From Steroidobacteraceae bacterium (GTDB lineage: Bacteria; Pseudomonadota; Gammaproteobacteria; Steroidobacterales; Steroidobacteraceae): a stretch of DNA of 64,000 bases. The position numbers and the translations under genes are program-made. The notes beneath the pieces are model-generated. The model worked only from the letters and a program-made list of their open reading frames with translations. It was not told the origin of the DNA and ran no database searches. The stretch is taken from NCBI GenBank assembly GCA_025451845.1, contig JANWJS010000012.1, positions 1 to 64,000 of the forward strand, in the 5' to 3' direction. Positions 1 through 8,202 of this stretch are shown here, piece after piece; position 1 is the first letter of the stretch, and every line of letters starts with the position of its first letter.

Positions 1-245
1 CCAACATAGGTCCGGCGGGCAAACAGAATGAGCGGCGGCCCGACGAGCCCGTCGGCGCCCTTGATGCCGGGTATCATGTGACAGGCCCCGCAGCGGTAAT
101 TCTCGATGAGCTGCGCGCCCTCCTGGCTGTTGCCACCGGGCACGATCTCGGCAGGAGGCGCGTCCCGGCCTGCGCGGCAACCTGCGAGAAGCAGGAGCAG
201 TGGCGCGGCGGCCACGAGGCTTGCAACCGCGGGGCGTCTGCTCAT
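1..245 (-). CDS. c-type cytochrome lipoprotein, partial at left edge
   Basis: The gene reads leftward off the window, so only about 81 N-terminal residues are seen. Residues 1-23 form a lipoprotein signal peptide ending in LLLLLAGC (lipidated Cys about 23). A c-type haem motif CGACH lies at about 52-56, followed by the GIKGADGLVGPPL stretch usual near the haem in small class I cytochromes c. The ATG at 245 overlaps the stop of the upstream gene (ATGA), so it is translationally coupled to the oxidase cluster. By family knowledge it would be an electron carrier to the oxidase or a cytochrome c subunit of it; this role is inferred from position. A methionine ligand cannot be checked because the C-terminus is missing. 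Confidence 0.8.
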   Translation of the reverse strand, partial: MSRRPAVASLVAAAPLLLLLAGCRAGRDAPPAEIVPGGNSQEGAQLIENYRCGACHMIPGIKGADGLVGPPLILFARRTYV

Positions 246-646
246 CTCACGATTCCGCATTCGGGCAGCACGAACACGCCGACCGTCTGCCAGAGAATGG
301 CGATCAGAAATACCGCGCTCACCAACATGGCGGCGGCGGCGAGGTAATCCGGGCGCAGTCGTGCCCGGATCGAGAGGAAAGAAGGATCGTGCGACTGCCG
401 CCAGGCTCCAATCCCGATCACGAGCGCCACCGCGGCGATGATGAGCGCGCCCGCGCCAATGCCCCAGAGGATCGCGCGCGTGTGAGTAAAGAGGGGCATG
501 CCGCCGATGTCGGCTGGATTGCCCGAAGGGCAGGCGCCGCTCGAGATGAGCCAGTCGAGCATCTCCTGGATCCCGAACGCGATGGGCGCGGCGAAGATGC
601 CGTACCAGATGCTTGGGCGGGTTGACGGGGGCTGTGCGGCGGCCAT
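242..646 (-). CDS. small membrane protein of the oxidase cluster
   Basis: A 134-residue protein with hydrophobic segments at roughly residues 14-35, 58-80 and 102-128, and charged linkers between. I do not recognise a named family. It sits between the oxidase subunit III gene and the cytochrome c gene, all on the minus strand; its stop overlaps the cytochrome start by four bases and it starts 15 bases after the subunit III stop. By position it may be a small accessory subunit or assembly factor of the oxidase. Several such clusters carry a short subunit IV-like membrane protein, but I see no diagnostic motif here, so the function is left open. Confidence 0.7.
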   Translation of the reverse strand: MAAAQPPSTRPSIWYGIFAAPIAFGIQEMLDWLISSGACPSGNPADIGGMPLFTHTRAILWGIGAGALIIAAVALVIGIGAWRQSHDPSFLSIRARLRPDYLAAAAMLVSAVFLIAILWQTVGVFVLPECGIVR

Positions 647-661
647 CTCTGCAACATCCCA

Positions 662-1318
662 TCAATGAAGCGCGGGATTGGCCGCAACCGTATGATGCGG
701 GCCGATGTACAGGATGGCGAACATGACGAGCCACACGGCGGTGACGAAATACCAGTACATCGCAGCATTGCGATAGGAGCCATGAGGGGGCTTTTCCGTG
801 GGTCCCAGGCGCGGCAGCATCGCGGCGTAAAGGAGGAAAAGAAGGCCGAGAATCAGGTGCGCTGCGTGTACCCCGTCAATGGTGTAGAAGATGGATGTGT
901 AGGGATTCTGGGTAACGGGCTGAATCCTCGCCTCGGAGTTGTAATCGAGGGCATTGAGCACCAGGAAAACGCAGCCGAGCAGCACGGTCAGGAGCAGCGC
1001 GCCCCGGGCCGGCAATTCGCGCCCCTGCCGCAGCAGCCATCCACCCGCCCGGAGCGAGACGCAGCTCAGGAGCAGGATGAAAACCATCGCGGTGGGCAAG
1101 GTCAGGGAAGGCGGATCGCCGATCGGCCAGCGCGGCTGCCTGTGACCGAGGTAGTAGTAGCTGAAGAAAAGAGCCAGAAACACCATCGCCTCCGAGGCGA
1201 TGAACCAGGCCATCGCGCCCGTGCCGCGGCCCTGATCGATCGGCAGAGCGCGGATCGCCTGCGCGCTCACCCACTCGCGCCGGGTGCCATTGCTCTCGAG
1301 CAGCGCGTTCGCATTCAT
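662..1318 (-). CDS. ctaE: cytochrome c oxidase subunit III
   Basis: A 218-residue protein of the CoxC/CtaE family, which binds lipid and stabilises proton uptake in heme-copper oxidases at the inner membrane. The family Glu in helix II-III is present in 'WFIASEAMVFLALFF', and the GVHAAHLILGL segment matches the conserved GxHxxHV region. Five or more transmembrane helices are evident, a little fewer than the seven of long forms. I chose the ATG at 1318 (MNANALL) because it overlaps the subunit I stop by four bases; a longer upstream reading frame lies wholly inside subunit I. The tail ends in YIGPHHT, as in other family members. Confidence 0.9.
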   Translation of the reverse strand: MNANALLESNGTRREWVSAQAIRALPIDQGRGTGAMAWFIASEAMVFLALFFSYYYLGHRQPRWPIGDPPSLTLPTAMVFILLLSCVSLRAGGWLLRQGRELPARGALLLTVLLGCVFLVLNALDYNSEARIQPVTQNPYTSIFYTIDGVHAAHLILGLLFLLYAAMLPRLGPTEKPPHGSYRNAAMYWYFVTAVWLVMFAILYIGPHHTVAANPALH

Positions 1319-3192
1319 TCGGCGTGCTTCTCCTCTTTCGGCCAGAGCCAGGCTGCCACGACGGCGATCCCCACCACGATCGGCACGAGCGTCCCCCACA
1401 TGGACTTCACCAGCACGAGGCCTGCGATCGCGCTGAGTACGAGCGCGAGCAGCAGCGGCCAGATCGAGTCGTCCGGCATCTTCGCGAGCCCGATCGGCAG
1501 TGCATCGAGCCAGGTCGTTGAAATCGTCATGCGCTCACGGTCGAGCACCCGCGCATCCTCCGGGTCGAACTCCTCATCGTGCTCGTCCCAGAGAGGGTGC
1601 CGGCTTTGCACAGTGGGAATGTGCACTGACCCGTAGGGCGGCGGCGGTGAGGGTGTCGACCACTCGAGGGTGTCAGCGTTCCAGGGATTCGGGCCCGCCG
1701 GCTGCCCGTGCTTCGCGCTCACGAAAAAGTTGATGACCGTCAGCAGGATCCCTGCGCCGAGAAGGTACGACCCGACCGTGATGGCGAGATTCCAGTCGTC
1801 CCAGCCCATGCCGGCACTGTAGGTGTAGATCCGGCGCGGCATGCCGAGGAGGCCCAGGAAGTGCATGGGAAAGAAAGCCGCATTGAACCCGATGAGAATC
1901 GTCCAGAAGCTGATCAATCCGAGACGCTCGTTCATCATCCGGCCGGTCATCTTCGGCAGCCAGTAGTAAAAGCCCGCGAGCACCGGGAATAGGTTGGCAC
2001 CCACCAGCACGTAGTGGATGTGTGCCACGATCCAATAGCTGTCGTTCAGCTGCCAGTCGAACGGAATGAGCGCGGTGATCACCCCGTTGAGACCGCCGAT
2101 GATGAACACTGCGATGAATGCGAGCGCGAAGCACATCGAAGTGGTGAGCACCGGCTTGCCCTGCCACAGCGTCGCGATCCAAGCGTAGATCTGGATGGAG
2201 CTGAAGAGCGAGATCATCATGCTCGCGGCCGAGAAATAGCTGATCGACATGAGCGGCTCGCCAGTCGCGAACATGTGGTGCATCCACACCCCGAAACCGA
2301 AGGCGCCGGTGAGCACCGTCGAGATTGCAACGTAGGCATATCCGACGATGGGCCGGCGGCTGAACACCGGCAGCAGCATGGAGATCATGCCGGTGGCCGG
2401 CAGGAAAATGATGTACACCCACGGATGCGCGAAGAACCAGAAAAGCTGCTGCCAGAGAAGCGTGCTGCCGCCGTGGCTGACGTCGTAGAAATGCGTGCCC
2501 CAGTTGCGATCCAGCAGCAGGAAGGCGCACGCGACACAAAGCGTCGGCATGGCAAGGATGGACAGAACCGAGCTCGTGCTGGTGCTGTACATGAAGATGG
2601 GCATGCGATTCACGGACATGCCGGGCGCGCGATGCCGGAAGATCGTCACCAGGAAGTTGATCCCTCCGACCGTCTGCGAGATCGTGAGAAAGATGAGCGC
2701 GATGGCGAAGTAGTCCATACCGAGCCCGGGGGAGTACTGCTTCAGCGTGTACGGGGTGTAGGCAAACCAACCGGCATGCGGCGCCTGACCGACGAGAACG
2801 CTGCTGTAGAGGAATATCCCCGAGAATAGAAACGTCCAGTAACTGAAGGCGTTCGCTCGCGGGAACGCCATGTCCCGGGCTCCAATCATGAGGGGAACCA
2901 GATACACGGAAAAGCCCGAGAGAACCGGCGCGGCGTACCAATAGATCATGGTGCTGCCGTGCATCGTGAATATCTGGTCGTAGGCTTCCGGCCCGAGCAA
3001 CTTCATCCCCGGTTGCGCGAGCTGCAGGCGCATGATGAGCGCCTCGATGCCCCCGACGAGAAGGAACACCATCGAGGTGATGAGATACCTCATCCCGAGC
3101 TTCTTGTGATCGACCGTTGTCAGCGCGCCCCAGAGCGTCGCCGGTGATTCCCAGAGGAATGTCAGTCGTGCCGAGACGGCGGTGGAGCTCAT
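1315..3192 (-). CDS. ctaD: cytochrome c oxidase subunit I, divergent
   Basis: A 625-residue heme-copper oxidase catalytic subunit that reduces O2 to water at a haem-CuB centre in the inner membrane. All metal ligands are visible: low-spin haem His78 (TMHGS), CuB His256 with the cross-linking Tyr260 (HPWVY), His305-His306 (WMHHMF), and haem ligands His391/His393 (VAHIHYV). The Asp at D-channel entry is kept (GARD, about 107). Two residues are unusual. The canonical HPEVY glutamate is Trp258, and the K-channel lysine position (usual GIKIFSW) is Gln334 (SSIQIYAW). About 100 extra C-terminal residues carry two more membrane helices. The gene heads the leftward run with subunit III, a small membrane protein and a cytochrome c; subunit II is not in the window. 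The ATG at 3192 is the first in-frame start. Confidence 0.93.
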   Translation of the reverse strand: MSSTAVSARLTFLWESPATLWGALTTVDHKKLGMRYLITSMVFLLVGGIEALIMRLQLAQPGMKLLGPEAYDQIFTMHGSTMIYWYAAPVLSGFSVYLVPLMIGARDMAFPRANAFSYWTFLFSGIFLYSSVLVGQAPHAGWFAYTPYTLKQYSPGLGMDYFAIALIFLTISQTVGGINFLVTIFRHRAPGMSVNRMPIFMYSTSTSSVLSILAMPTLCVACAFLLLDRNWGTHFYDVSHGGSTLLWQQLFWFFAHPWVYIIFLPATGMISMLLPVFSRRPIVGYAYVAISTVLTGAFGFGVWMHHMFATGEPLMSISYFSAASMMISLFSSIQIYAWIATLWQGKPVLTTSMCFALAFIAVFIIGGLNGVITALIPFDWQLNDSYWIVAHIHYVLVGANLFPVLAGFYYWLPKMTGRMMNERLGLISFWTILIGFNAAFFPMHFLGLLGMPRRIYTYSAGMGWDDWNLAITVGSYLLGAGILLTVINFFVSAKHGQPAGPNPWNADTLEWSTPSPPPPYGSVHIPTVQSRHPLWDEHDEEFDPEDARVLDRERMTISTTWLDALPIGLAKMPDDSIWPLLLALVLSAIAGLVLVKSMWGTLVPIVVGIAVVAAWLWPKEEKHAE

Positions 3193-3472
3193 CGTTTGTT
3201 GTTAACCTGTCTGGAGTTGCATTTTCGAGACAGCAAACCTGATGCCCGTGCTTTGGGCGCCGTGAAGCTGTAATTCTTACGAAGGGCTGATTTGGCCGAC
3301 GGCGTGTGACGCTGACTTCTGGAGGAAGACATCGGCAGACCGAGACGAGCTCGCCTCATCGCCAGAGGCGTCGCGGATGCCTTTTGCGACGACCCGGTCG
3401 GGGTCGTGACGATCGGGCTGCCGCTACAGCGGAAGCTGATCAGAAGACAGTCAATTCCCGTAGAATCCGCGG
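3193..3472. promoter_or_regulatory. divergent intergenic region between oxidase and PAP2 genes
   Basis: These 280 bases must hold the leftward promoter of the oxidase cluster and the rightward promoter of the PAP2 gene. A 6-bp inverted repeat, CTGTCT at 3207-3212 and AGACAG at 3228-3233, lies close to the subunit I start and could be an operator. I see no convincing -35/-10 pair and no credible gene in it. Confidence 0.35.
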
Positions 3473-4372
3473 ATGAGAACTCGAATCGGCTTCGCCTGCT
3501 CTCTGGTCCTGGCCGCCAGCCTGCCCTGCTTCTTGGTCGCACCCGCCGCCCAAGCGCAGCAGGCGAGCCCCCCGGCGAGCTCGGATCCGGCGCAGCAACA
3601 GCAGCCTGCCGGTCCCGTCGAGCCGGGCTCTCCGGTCGAGTATCCCCCGGCCAAGAGCCTCGCCGCACGCACCCTCGAGGACGCGCAGGCGTACTACACC
3701 GCCCCCCTCCACTGGAACGGCCGCAACTGGGAATTCTTCGGCGGCGCGCTGGCGGCAATCGCCGTCGCCCACCACTACGACACCCAGGCCCGCAATCACT
3801 ACGATCAGGGATACCGCTCGCCTCTCGGGCCGAAGGAATCCGGTGCGCTGTCGGACGCCCTGCCCGGCGCGGCACTCTTCCTGGGTACCTGGGGCTATGC
3901 GCACCTGATCGGCAACAGCGCCGGCAAGGGCGAAGCCTGGAACATGCTCGAATCCGGCGGACTGAGCCTGGTGAATGCCTACGCCCTCAAGTACATCCTC
4001 CGCCGGGAAGGTCCCGCTGATACCACGGACCCCAACAATTGGTTCAAGGGAGGCTCGCCCTCCTTCCCCTCCGAGCACACCACGGCCGCCTTCGCCGTCG
4101 GCACCGTGCTCGCGGAGTCGGGCAATCCGCAGTTCCGCTGGGTGCGCCGCGTGATCGGCTACGGCGTGGGGTTCGGTACCGCTTACTTGCGCATGAAACA
4201 CAACGCCCACTGGTTGTCCGACACGATAGCCGGCGGTGCGCTCGGCATGGCGACGGCACACTTCGTCATGAACCGTAGCGCGGAGCGCGACGAAGATGAA
4301 AGCGCGAACATCTCGCTGATGCCCACCCAAGGCGGTGTCATGCTAGCGTTCAGCGCCAATTTTCCGGACTAA
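3473..4372 (+). CDS. periplasmic PAP2-superfamily phosphatase
   Basis: A 299-residue acid-phosphatase/lipid-phosphatase family protein. Residues 1-29 are a Sec signal peptide ending near AAQAQ. The three PAP2 motifs are seen: motif 1 as KYILRREGP (a slightly altered Kx6RP), motif 2 as PSFPSEHTTAAF (the usual PSGH reads PSEH) and motif 3 as RMKHNAHWLSD (Rx5Hx3D). The two catalytic histidines and the aspartate are therefore present. Family members hydrolyse phosphate monoesters or pyrophosphates such as lipid phosphates or undecaprenyl pyrophosphate in the periplasm; the substrate here is unknown. The N-terminal 30-70 region is Pro/Gln/Ala-rich and probably a linker. The gene stands alone between the oxidase cluster and the conjugation block and converges with the latter. 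Confidence 0.85.
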   Translation: MRTRIGFACSLVLAASLPCFLVAPAAQAQQASPPASSDPAQQQQPAGPVEPGSPVEYPPAKSLAARTLEDAQAYYTAPLHWNGRNWEFFGGALAAIAVAHHYDTQARNHYDQGYRSPLGPKESGALSDALPGAALFLGTWGYAHLIGNSAGKGEAWNMLESGGLSLVNAYALKYILRREGPADTTDPNNWFKGGSPSFPSEHTTAAFAVGTVLAESGNPQFRWVRRVIGYGVGFGTAYLRMKHNAHWLSDTIAGGALGMATAHFVMNRSAERDEDESANISLMPTQGGVMLAFSANFPD

Positions 4373-4432
4373 GGCGGGAGCCTGGCGGCTTTGCCCATTC
4401 TCGCGGCGAACCCGAGGTCGGCGCACGTACGC

Positions 4433-5215
4433 CTACGGGCGTCTTCGCGCGTCACCGGATACCCACTGCACCTCACCCTCGCAGGGATCGAAAATCCGGC
4501 GCAGCGTTTCGTCTGGACCCAAGGTGCGCACGAGAGCAAATGCACGGATTTGCGCTTCCGGGAAGGCCTCGCGCAATCTCGCCGCTGCGGCCAGCATCGT
4601 GCGGCCTCGCGTGATGACGTCGTCTATGAGTGTCAGCTGCAGCTCATTCCCGTGGGGCTTGCACGCAAGGCTGCCGCGAGCGGGAGGCATCCTTTTCCAA
4701 AAGGCGCGCTGCGCGGCAAAAGACGCATAATGCTCGAGCACCGACGGGCGCTCGCCCGCTTCCGCGAAGGCGGATTTCCTGACTGCGTGTCGGCGTTGCA
4801 GGACCGGCATTACTGCGACCGCCAGCCCAAGCTCCTTCAGACACCAGGCCACGCGTTCTCCTACCCAGTCCTCGAGTAACCCGGGAGCGCTCCGCGGAAC
4901 CGGGACCAACACTACGCGGTCACCGAAAGTCCCTCCGAAACGTCCGTGGCCTTCCGTTTCCCGCCACACTTGGGCGGTGAGCCGCGCCAGCCAGTCCCGG
5001 TCGGCGGACTTCAAGTGCGCGCACAGCAGTCGGCCTCCCTCACAGACGGGCCCGCGACCACCCGGTAAGTATGCGAAGCACGAGGCGAATGGCAGTGCTG
5101 CAAACGACACACCCTCACTGCTCGGAGCGACTCGGGCAGTCTCAGCCGGAAAAGTCGTCGCCGTGCCCCGCCATATCGCGCGCCTGTTCGGGCTCTCGCC
5201 GATCGTCGCTGGCAT
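4433..5215 (-). CDS. ComF-like phosphoribosyltransferase, last gene of conjugation operon
   Basis: A 260-residue protein with a type I phosphoribosyltransferase fold. The PRPP-binding loop is clear at about residues 195-206 (LTLIDDVITRGRT), and VVLVPVPRS at about 101-109 matches the flexible-loop strand of ComF/GntX proteins. The N-terminal zinc finger of classical ComF is absent. I chose the ATG at 5215, preceded by GGCGAGAGCGAG, which makes it overlap the relaxase 3' end by 74 bases; this supports co-expression. The reaction cannot be predicted: ComF proteins serve DNA uptake and other members salvage nucleobases. Its place as the last gene of a conjugation operon is an inference from strand, spacing and overlap. 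Confidence 0.75.
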   Translation of the reverse strand: MPATIGESPNRRAIWRGTATTFPAETARVAPSSEGVSFAALPFASCFAYLPGGRGPVCEGGRLLCAHLKSADRDWLARLTAQVWRETEGHGRFGGTFGDRVVLVPVPRSAPGLLEDWVGERVAWCLKELGLAVAVMPVLQRRHAVRKSAFAEAGERPSVLEHYASFAAQRAFWKRMPPARGSLACKPHGNELQLTLIDDVITRGRTMLAAAARLREAFPEAQIRAFALVRTLGPDETLRRIFDPCEGEVQWVSGDARRRP

Positions 5216-6239
5216 CTCGCTCTCGCCTTTTCGCTGCGGCAGGCTGACTTTCCACCCCCCTTGCCCGAAGGCTTCGCCAGGCCGCGACGGCGCGCTGGCG
5301 AATCTCGTCCATTGAAAGGGGGCGCGGCGCCTGGTTTTGATGCCCTGGAGCAGGTGTCGCACGGCTCGCGCGATACTGGAGCCAATCCTGAACGGCCTGC
5401 AGGCGGCGTTCCTCCATGTCTCGAGGAGGCGCTGGCGCGAGCGGGTGGCGCTCGCCGGCCGCCTGTGCCCTTTTGGCTTGCAATGGCTGGCCGTGTCGCT
5501 CCCTGATGCGGTCGGCTATTTCGTCGCGCTCACCTCTCCTTGCCGCGGCGACCGCAGCCCAAGGCAGACGGGGTCTCGGCTCCCGGTCGATACCTTGCGC
5601 CGCCAGAGTCCGATGATCGATGCGCGCCCCGATGTTGGCTTCTCGCAGGGCCTCATTGGCCAATTCCGCCCACCGCGCCCGGAGCGTTCTGAACTCCTGG
5701 CGCGAAGGCGGCAGCCCAAGCTCGCTGCGCACCTCGCCGGACATGTCGACGCCCGCTTTCGGACCCAAACCTTCCCGTGTCACCTCCCGAGTCGTCGCGA
5801 GGAGGTGCGCGTGGAAATTTCGCGGATCGCCCTCGGGCCGTGGCGCATGGATCGCGAGGTCGACGGCGACATTGTAGCGGTCGGCGATCTCGCGCGAGAA
5901 CGCTCGGGCAAGGACGAGACGCTGCTCGGGGGACAGCTCCTCAGGCAGCGCGACCTGATATTCCCGTGCAACACGTGAATTGCTCTTCTGCTCAGCCTTC
6001 TCCACCGTATTCCACAGCGTCGACCGGTCGCGTGCCCATCCCATGCCGGCATCGGGTTGATCGACTTTCGAGGGCAGGAAAATCTCCTTGTGCAGTACGT
6101 CGTCGCGCTTACTGTGGTTGTAAAGAGCGCCCGTGCGCTCGTCGCGCAGCCGCTCGCCAGCGCGATAAGCGGCGGCGGCAGTCGCGGTGCGGCCGCTGCT
6201 GCGCGCAACGGGCTTGATGTCCAGATGGAAAATGGCCAT
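5142..6239 (-). CDS. MobA/MobL (MOBQ-like) relaxase
   Basis: A 365-residue conjugative relaxase that would nick oriT and pilot the single strand into the secretion channel. The N-terminus has the family pattern AAAAYRAGERL, with Tyr25 the likely catalytic tyrosine, and the metal-binding histidine motif NFHAHLLATTREV at about 141-153 together with His131. The C-terminal third is Arg/Ala-rich and low in complexity and lacks the helicase domain of long TraA proteins. It follows the second coupling-protein gene by 34 bases and overlaps the ComF-like gene. The start at 6239 gives the expected MAIFHLDIKPV N-terminus. A nick site was not identified. Relaxase identity is firm; the MOBQ class is by motif only. 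Confidence 0.88.
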   Translation of the reverse strand: MAIFHLDIKPVARSSGRTATAAAAYRAGERLRDERTGALYNHSKRDDVLHKEIFLPSKVDQPDAGMGWARDRSTLWNTVEKAEQKSNSRVAREYQVALPEELSPEQRLVLARAFSREIADRYNVAVDLAIHAPRPEGDPRNFHAHLLATTREVTREGLGPKAGVDMSGEVRSELGLPPSRQEFRTLRARWAELANEALREANIGARIDHRTLAAQGIDREPRPRLPWAAVAAARRGERDEIADRIRERHGQPLQAKRAQAAGERHPLAPAPPRDMEERRLQAVQDWLQYRASRATPAPGHQNQAPRPLSMDEIRQRAVAAWRSLRARGVESQPAAAKRRERDASDDRREPEQARDMAGHGDDFSG

Positions 6240-6273
6240 TTTCTTGCGTGCTTTGCGGCGACTCGCTGCCGGC

Positions 6274-7674
6274 TCAGGTGCCCTCCGGCCGCAGCCGCAC
6301 TCGCAGCCAGGCGGGCACCGATGCGGTCTTCAAGTACCCCGTCAAATCCGGTAGCTGCTCGAGCTCGGATGCCAGCACGGCCGCCTCGGTCACGCGCTGC
6401 TCACTGACGTTCATCGATCGGTGCCGGCCGCGACCGCCGAGAAATCCGCCGCCCTCCCTGCCGCGAGAGGTTGTGCGGCGTGCCACTTCCCGCTCGCCAA
6501 TCAATCGGGAGGCGAATTGTGACGTTCCACCGTGCTCGCTCGCGGAACAGCGTAAGATGAGCGTGTTCGCGCAGTTTTCCACGATCGTTTGTGCTTCACT
6601 GACGCCATAGCAGCTCGAGACTTGCGCGATCGATTGAAAGCCGAGTACGCAGCGCCCACCGTATTTCCGCAGACGCGCCAGCGCATCCTTGAGGCCATCA
6701 ATGGCTCCCAAGGCATCCAGCTCATCCACGATGAGCCACAGACGCCGGCCGCCCTCGTGGCACATGACCTCGAAGATCGCGAGCCTCACCCAGGTTGCAA
6801 TGATGGTGCGCAGCGCTGCAATCTGACTGGCCTGATAAGGCAGAAACAGCGTGCCCTGACCCGTCTCGATCCACGCGCGCACGGAGAACGACCGCGCGCG
6901 CTGCGCCTGTACATGCTCCAGAGCAGCCGCGGCCGATCCCGCCACGGAACGAATGGACCCGAACATGCGCGCGTTCTCCGGCTCGAGAAACGGCTGGGCC
7001 GGCGTGCCAGTCACCATCGGGCGTAGCTCCGCGCTAGGCGCTATGGCGATCAGCCGCCAGAGCTCCGCAGCATCCTGTCGGCCGGTCTCGTGGGAGCGGC
7101 GAATCAGGGCGGCGAGGAAAGTCCGCGCGTACCCGCGCCATTCCCGGCCCGAGGCATCCTCAGTCGAGGGAATCAGACTGCTGGCCAGCTGCTCGGCATC
7201 ATAGGCCTCGTGGACTTCGGCAAATGGATCCCATTGCACCGAGCGTGAGTCGAAGGGGTTCAGAATGACATCGCCCCGGCCGGCGTCGTGGAAACGCGCG
7301 AGGTAGCCGCCGTCCGGATCCGTGATGACCGCGCGGTCGCCACGGTTGATCGCGGCAGCGAGCAGCTCGCGGATCGCAGTTGACTTGCCCGTCCCCGTGG
7401 TGCCGATCAGCTTGAAGTGCTTGACCTCATCGCCCAGAGCAATACCCACACCCGCGATCGTGAGCAGCGGGTCCGGCCGCAGGAGTTGCTTACGCGCCGT
7501 GCGCCTCTGCGCCGTCCTGCCGTCGAGCATTCTCGCGCCGCGCTTGTGTGTCTCCCGAGCGCTCGACCTCCTCGACAGCACTACGACCGCGACAAGCGCG
7601 ACCGCCAGCACGGCCTCGATGAGCGGGCGGCACATCGCGGCCACGTCGCCGGGCATCGTCCAGTGAGCTGACAT
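6274..7674 (-). CDS. type IV coupling protein (TraD/VirD4-like), second copy
   Basis: A 466-residue membrane-anchored DNA-pumping ATPase of the TraD/VirD4 type. One membrane helix lies at about 18-34, then Walker A GTTGTGKST at 91-99 and Walker B LWLIVDELD at 312-320, followed by the 'RCSASEHGGTSQFASRLIG' segment common to TraD-like proteins. It shares long stretches with the product of 8195-9970, including the Walker B region and the C-terminal block, so the two are paralogues. This copy is shorter at the N-terminus and has one rather than two membrane segments. An AGGAG lies 9-10 bases before the ATG at 7674. It would link the relaxase-DNA complex to the VirB channel; why two copies exist is not known. 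Confidence 0.88.
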   Translation of the reverse strand: MSAHWTMPGDVAAMCRPLIEAVLAVALVAVVVLSRRSSARETHKRGARMLDGRTAQRRTARKQLLRPDPLLTIAGVGIALGDEVKHFKLIGTTGTGKSTAIRELLAAAINRGDRAVITDPDGGYLARFHDAGRGDVILNPFDSRSVQWDPFAEVHEAYDAEQLASSLIPSTEDASGREWRGYARTFLAALIRRSHETGRQDAAELWRLIAIAPSAELRPMVTGTPAQPFLEPENARMFGSIRSVAGSAAAALEHVQAQRARSFSVRAWIETGQGTLFLPYQASQIAALRTIIATWVRLAIFEVMCHEGGRRLWLIVDELDALGAIDGLKDALARLRKYGGRCVLGFQSIAQVSSCYGVSEAQTIVENCANTLILRCSASEHGGTSQFASRLIGEREVARRTTSRGREGGGFLGGRGRHRSMNVSEQRVTEAAVLASELEQLPDLTGYLKTASVPAWLRVRLRPEGT

Positions 7675-7692
7675 GGCGCCGCACTCCTCGCC

Positions 7693-8202
7693 TCAGTAAC
7701 CCTTTACGACGAGATAGTCCGCGCCAGGCCCGTAGGCAGGTGCGTTTCGATCGACTCTCACGCACAACCTCGCCCGCGTTCCGCATGTCTTGACGTCCAG
7801 CATGCCCCCGCGCTGCTCCAGGCGCACAACGTTGTTCGCGAGGGCATCGCGTCGAGCGCGCAACGCCGCGAGCTCACTCCGCGAGGGCACCATCCACCAT
7901 GCCTCGCCCATCGCAACCCCGGAACAGATCATCGCGATGGAAACCGTCCACAACAGCGTCCGCACATTGGCCGCACGTCGCATGCGCTGCAGCGACTCCG
8001 TCGCGCGGCGACTCTCGCTCGCTACCTCGCCGAGACCTTCGGCAAGCGTCCGGCGGATCTCATCCCTCACGATGAGGTCGAGACCGCGAGTGTGCGCCGC
8101 CATTCGCTCGAGGCTCTCCTGGCTGAGATGCTGCTGCGCCTGGGCAGCTTCCATCAGCAACCCCAGTCGCATCGCATCGTCGCTCATCGCCCTATCATTC
8201 AT
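7693..8202 (-). CDS. conjugation-operon membrane protein of unknown function
   Basis: A 169-residue protein. The first 75 residues are charged and helical with a likely coiled coil (repeated LERM/ESL/RRA heptad spacing). A single membrane helix follows at about 83-103, then a second short helical segment (SELAALRARRDALANNVVRLEQ) and a C-terminal part with two cysteines. I do not recognise the family. It lies between the two coupling-protein genes and overlaps the upstream one by 8 bases, so it is very likely part of the transfer apparatus, perhaps a partner of the coupling proteins. Another in-frame ATG (8187) is possible. Confidence 0.65.
   Translation of the reverse strand: MNDRAMSDDAMRLGLLMEAAQAQQHLSQESLERMAAHTRGLDLIVRDEIRRTLAEGLGEVASESRRATESLQRMRRAANVRTLLWTVSIAMICSGVAMGEAWWMVPSRSELAALRARRDALANNVVRLEQRGGMLDVKTCGTRARLCVRVDRNAPAYGPGADYLVVKGY

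Noticed and set aside
2014-2829. Long rightward frame opposite cytochrome oxidase subunit I
   Set aside because: Antisense of a highly conserved gene in GC-rich DNA; charged low-complexity product without family.
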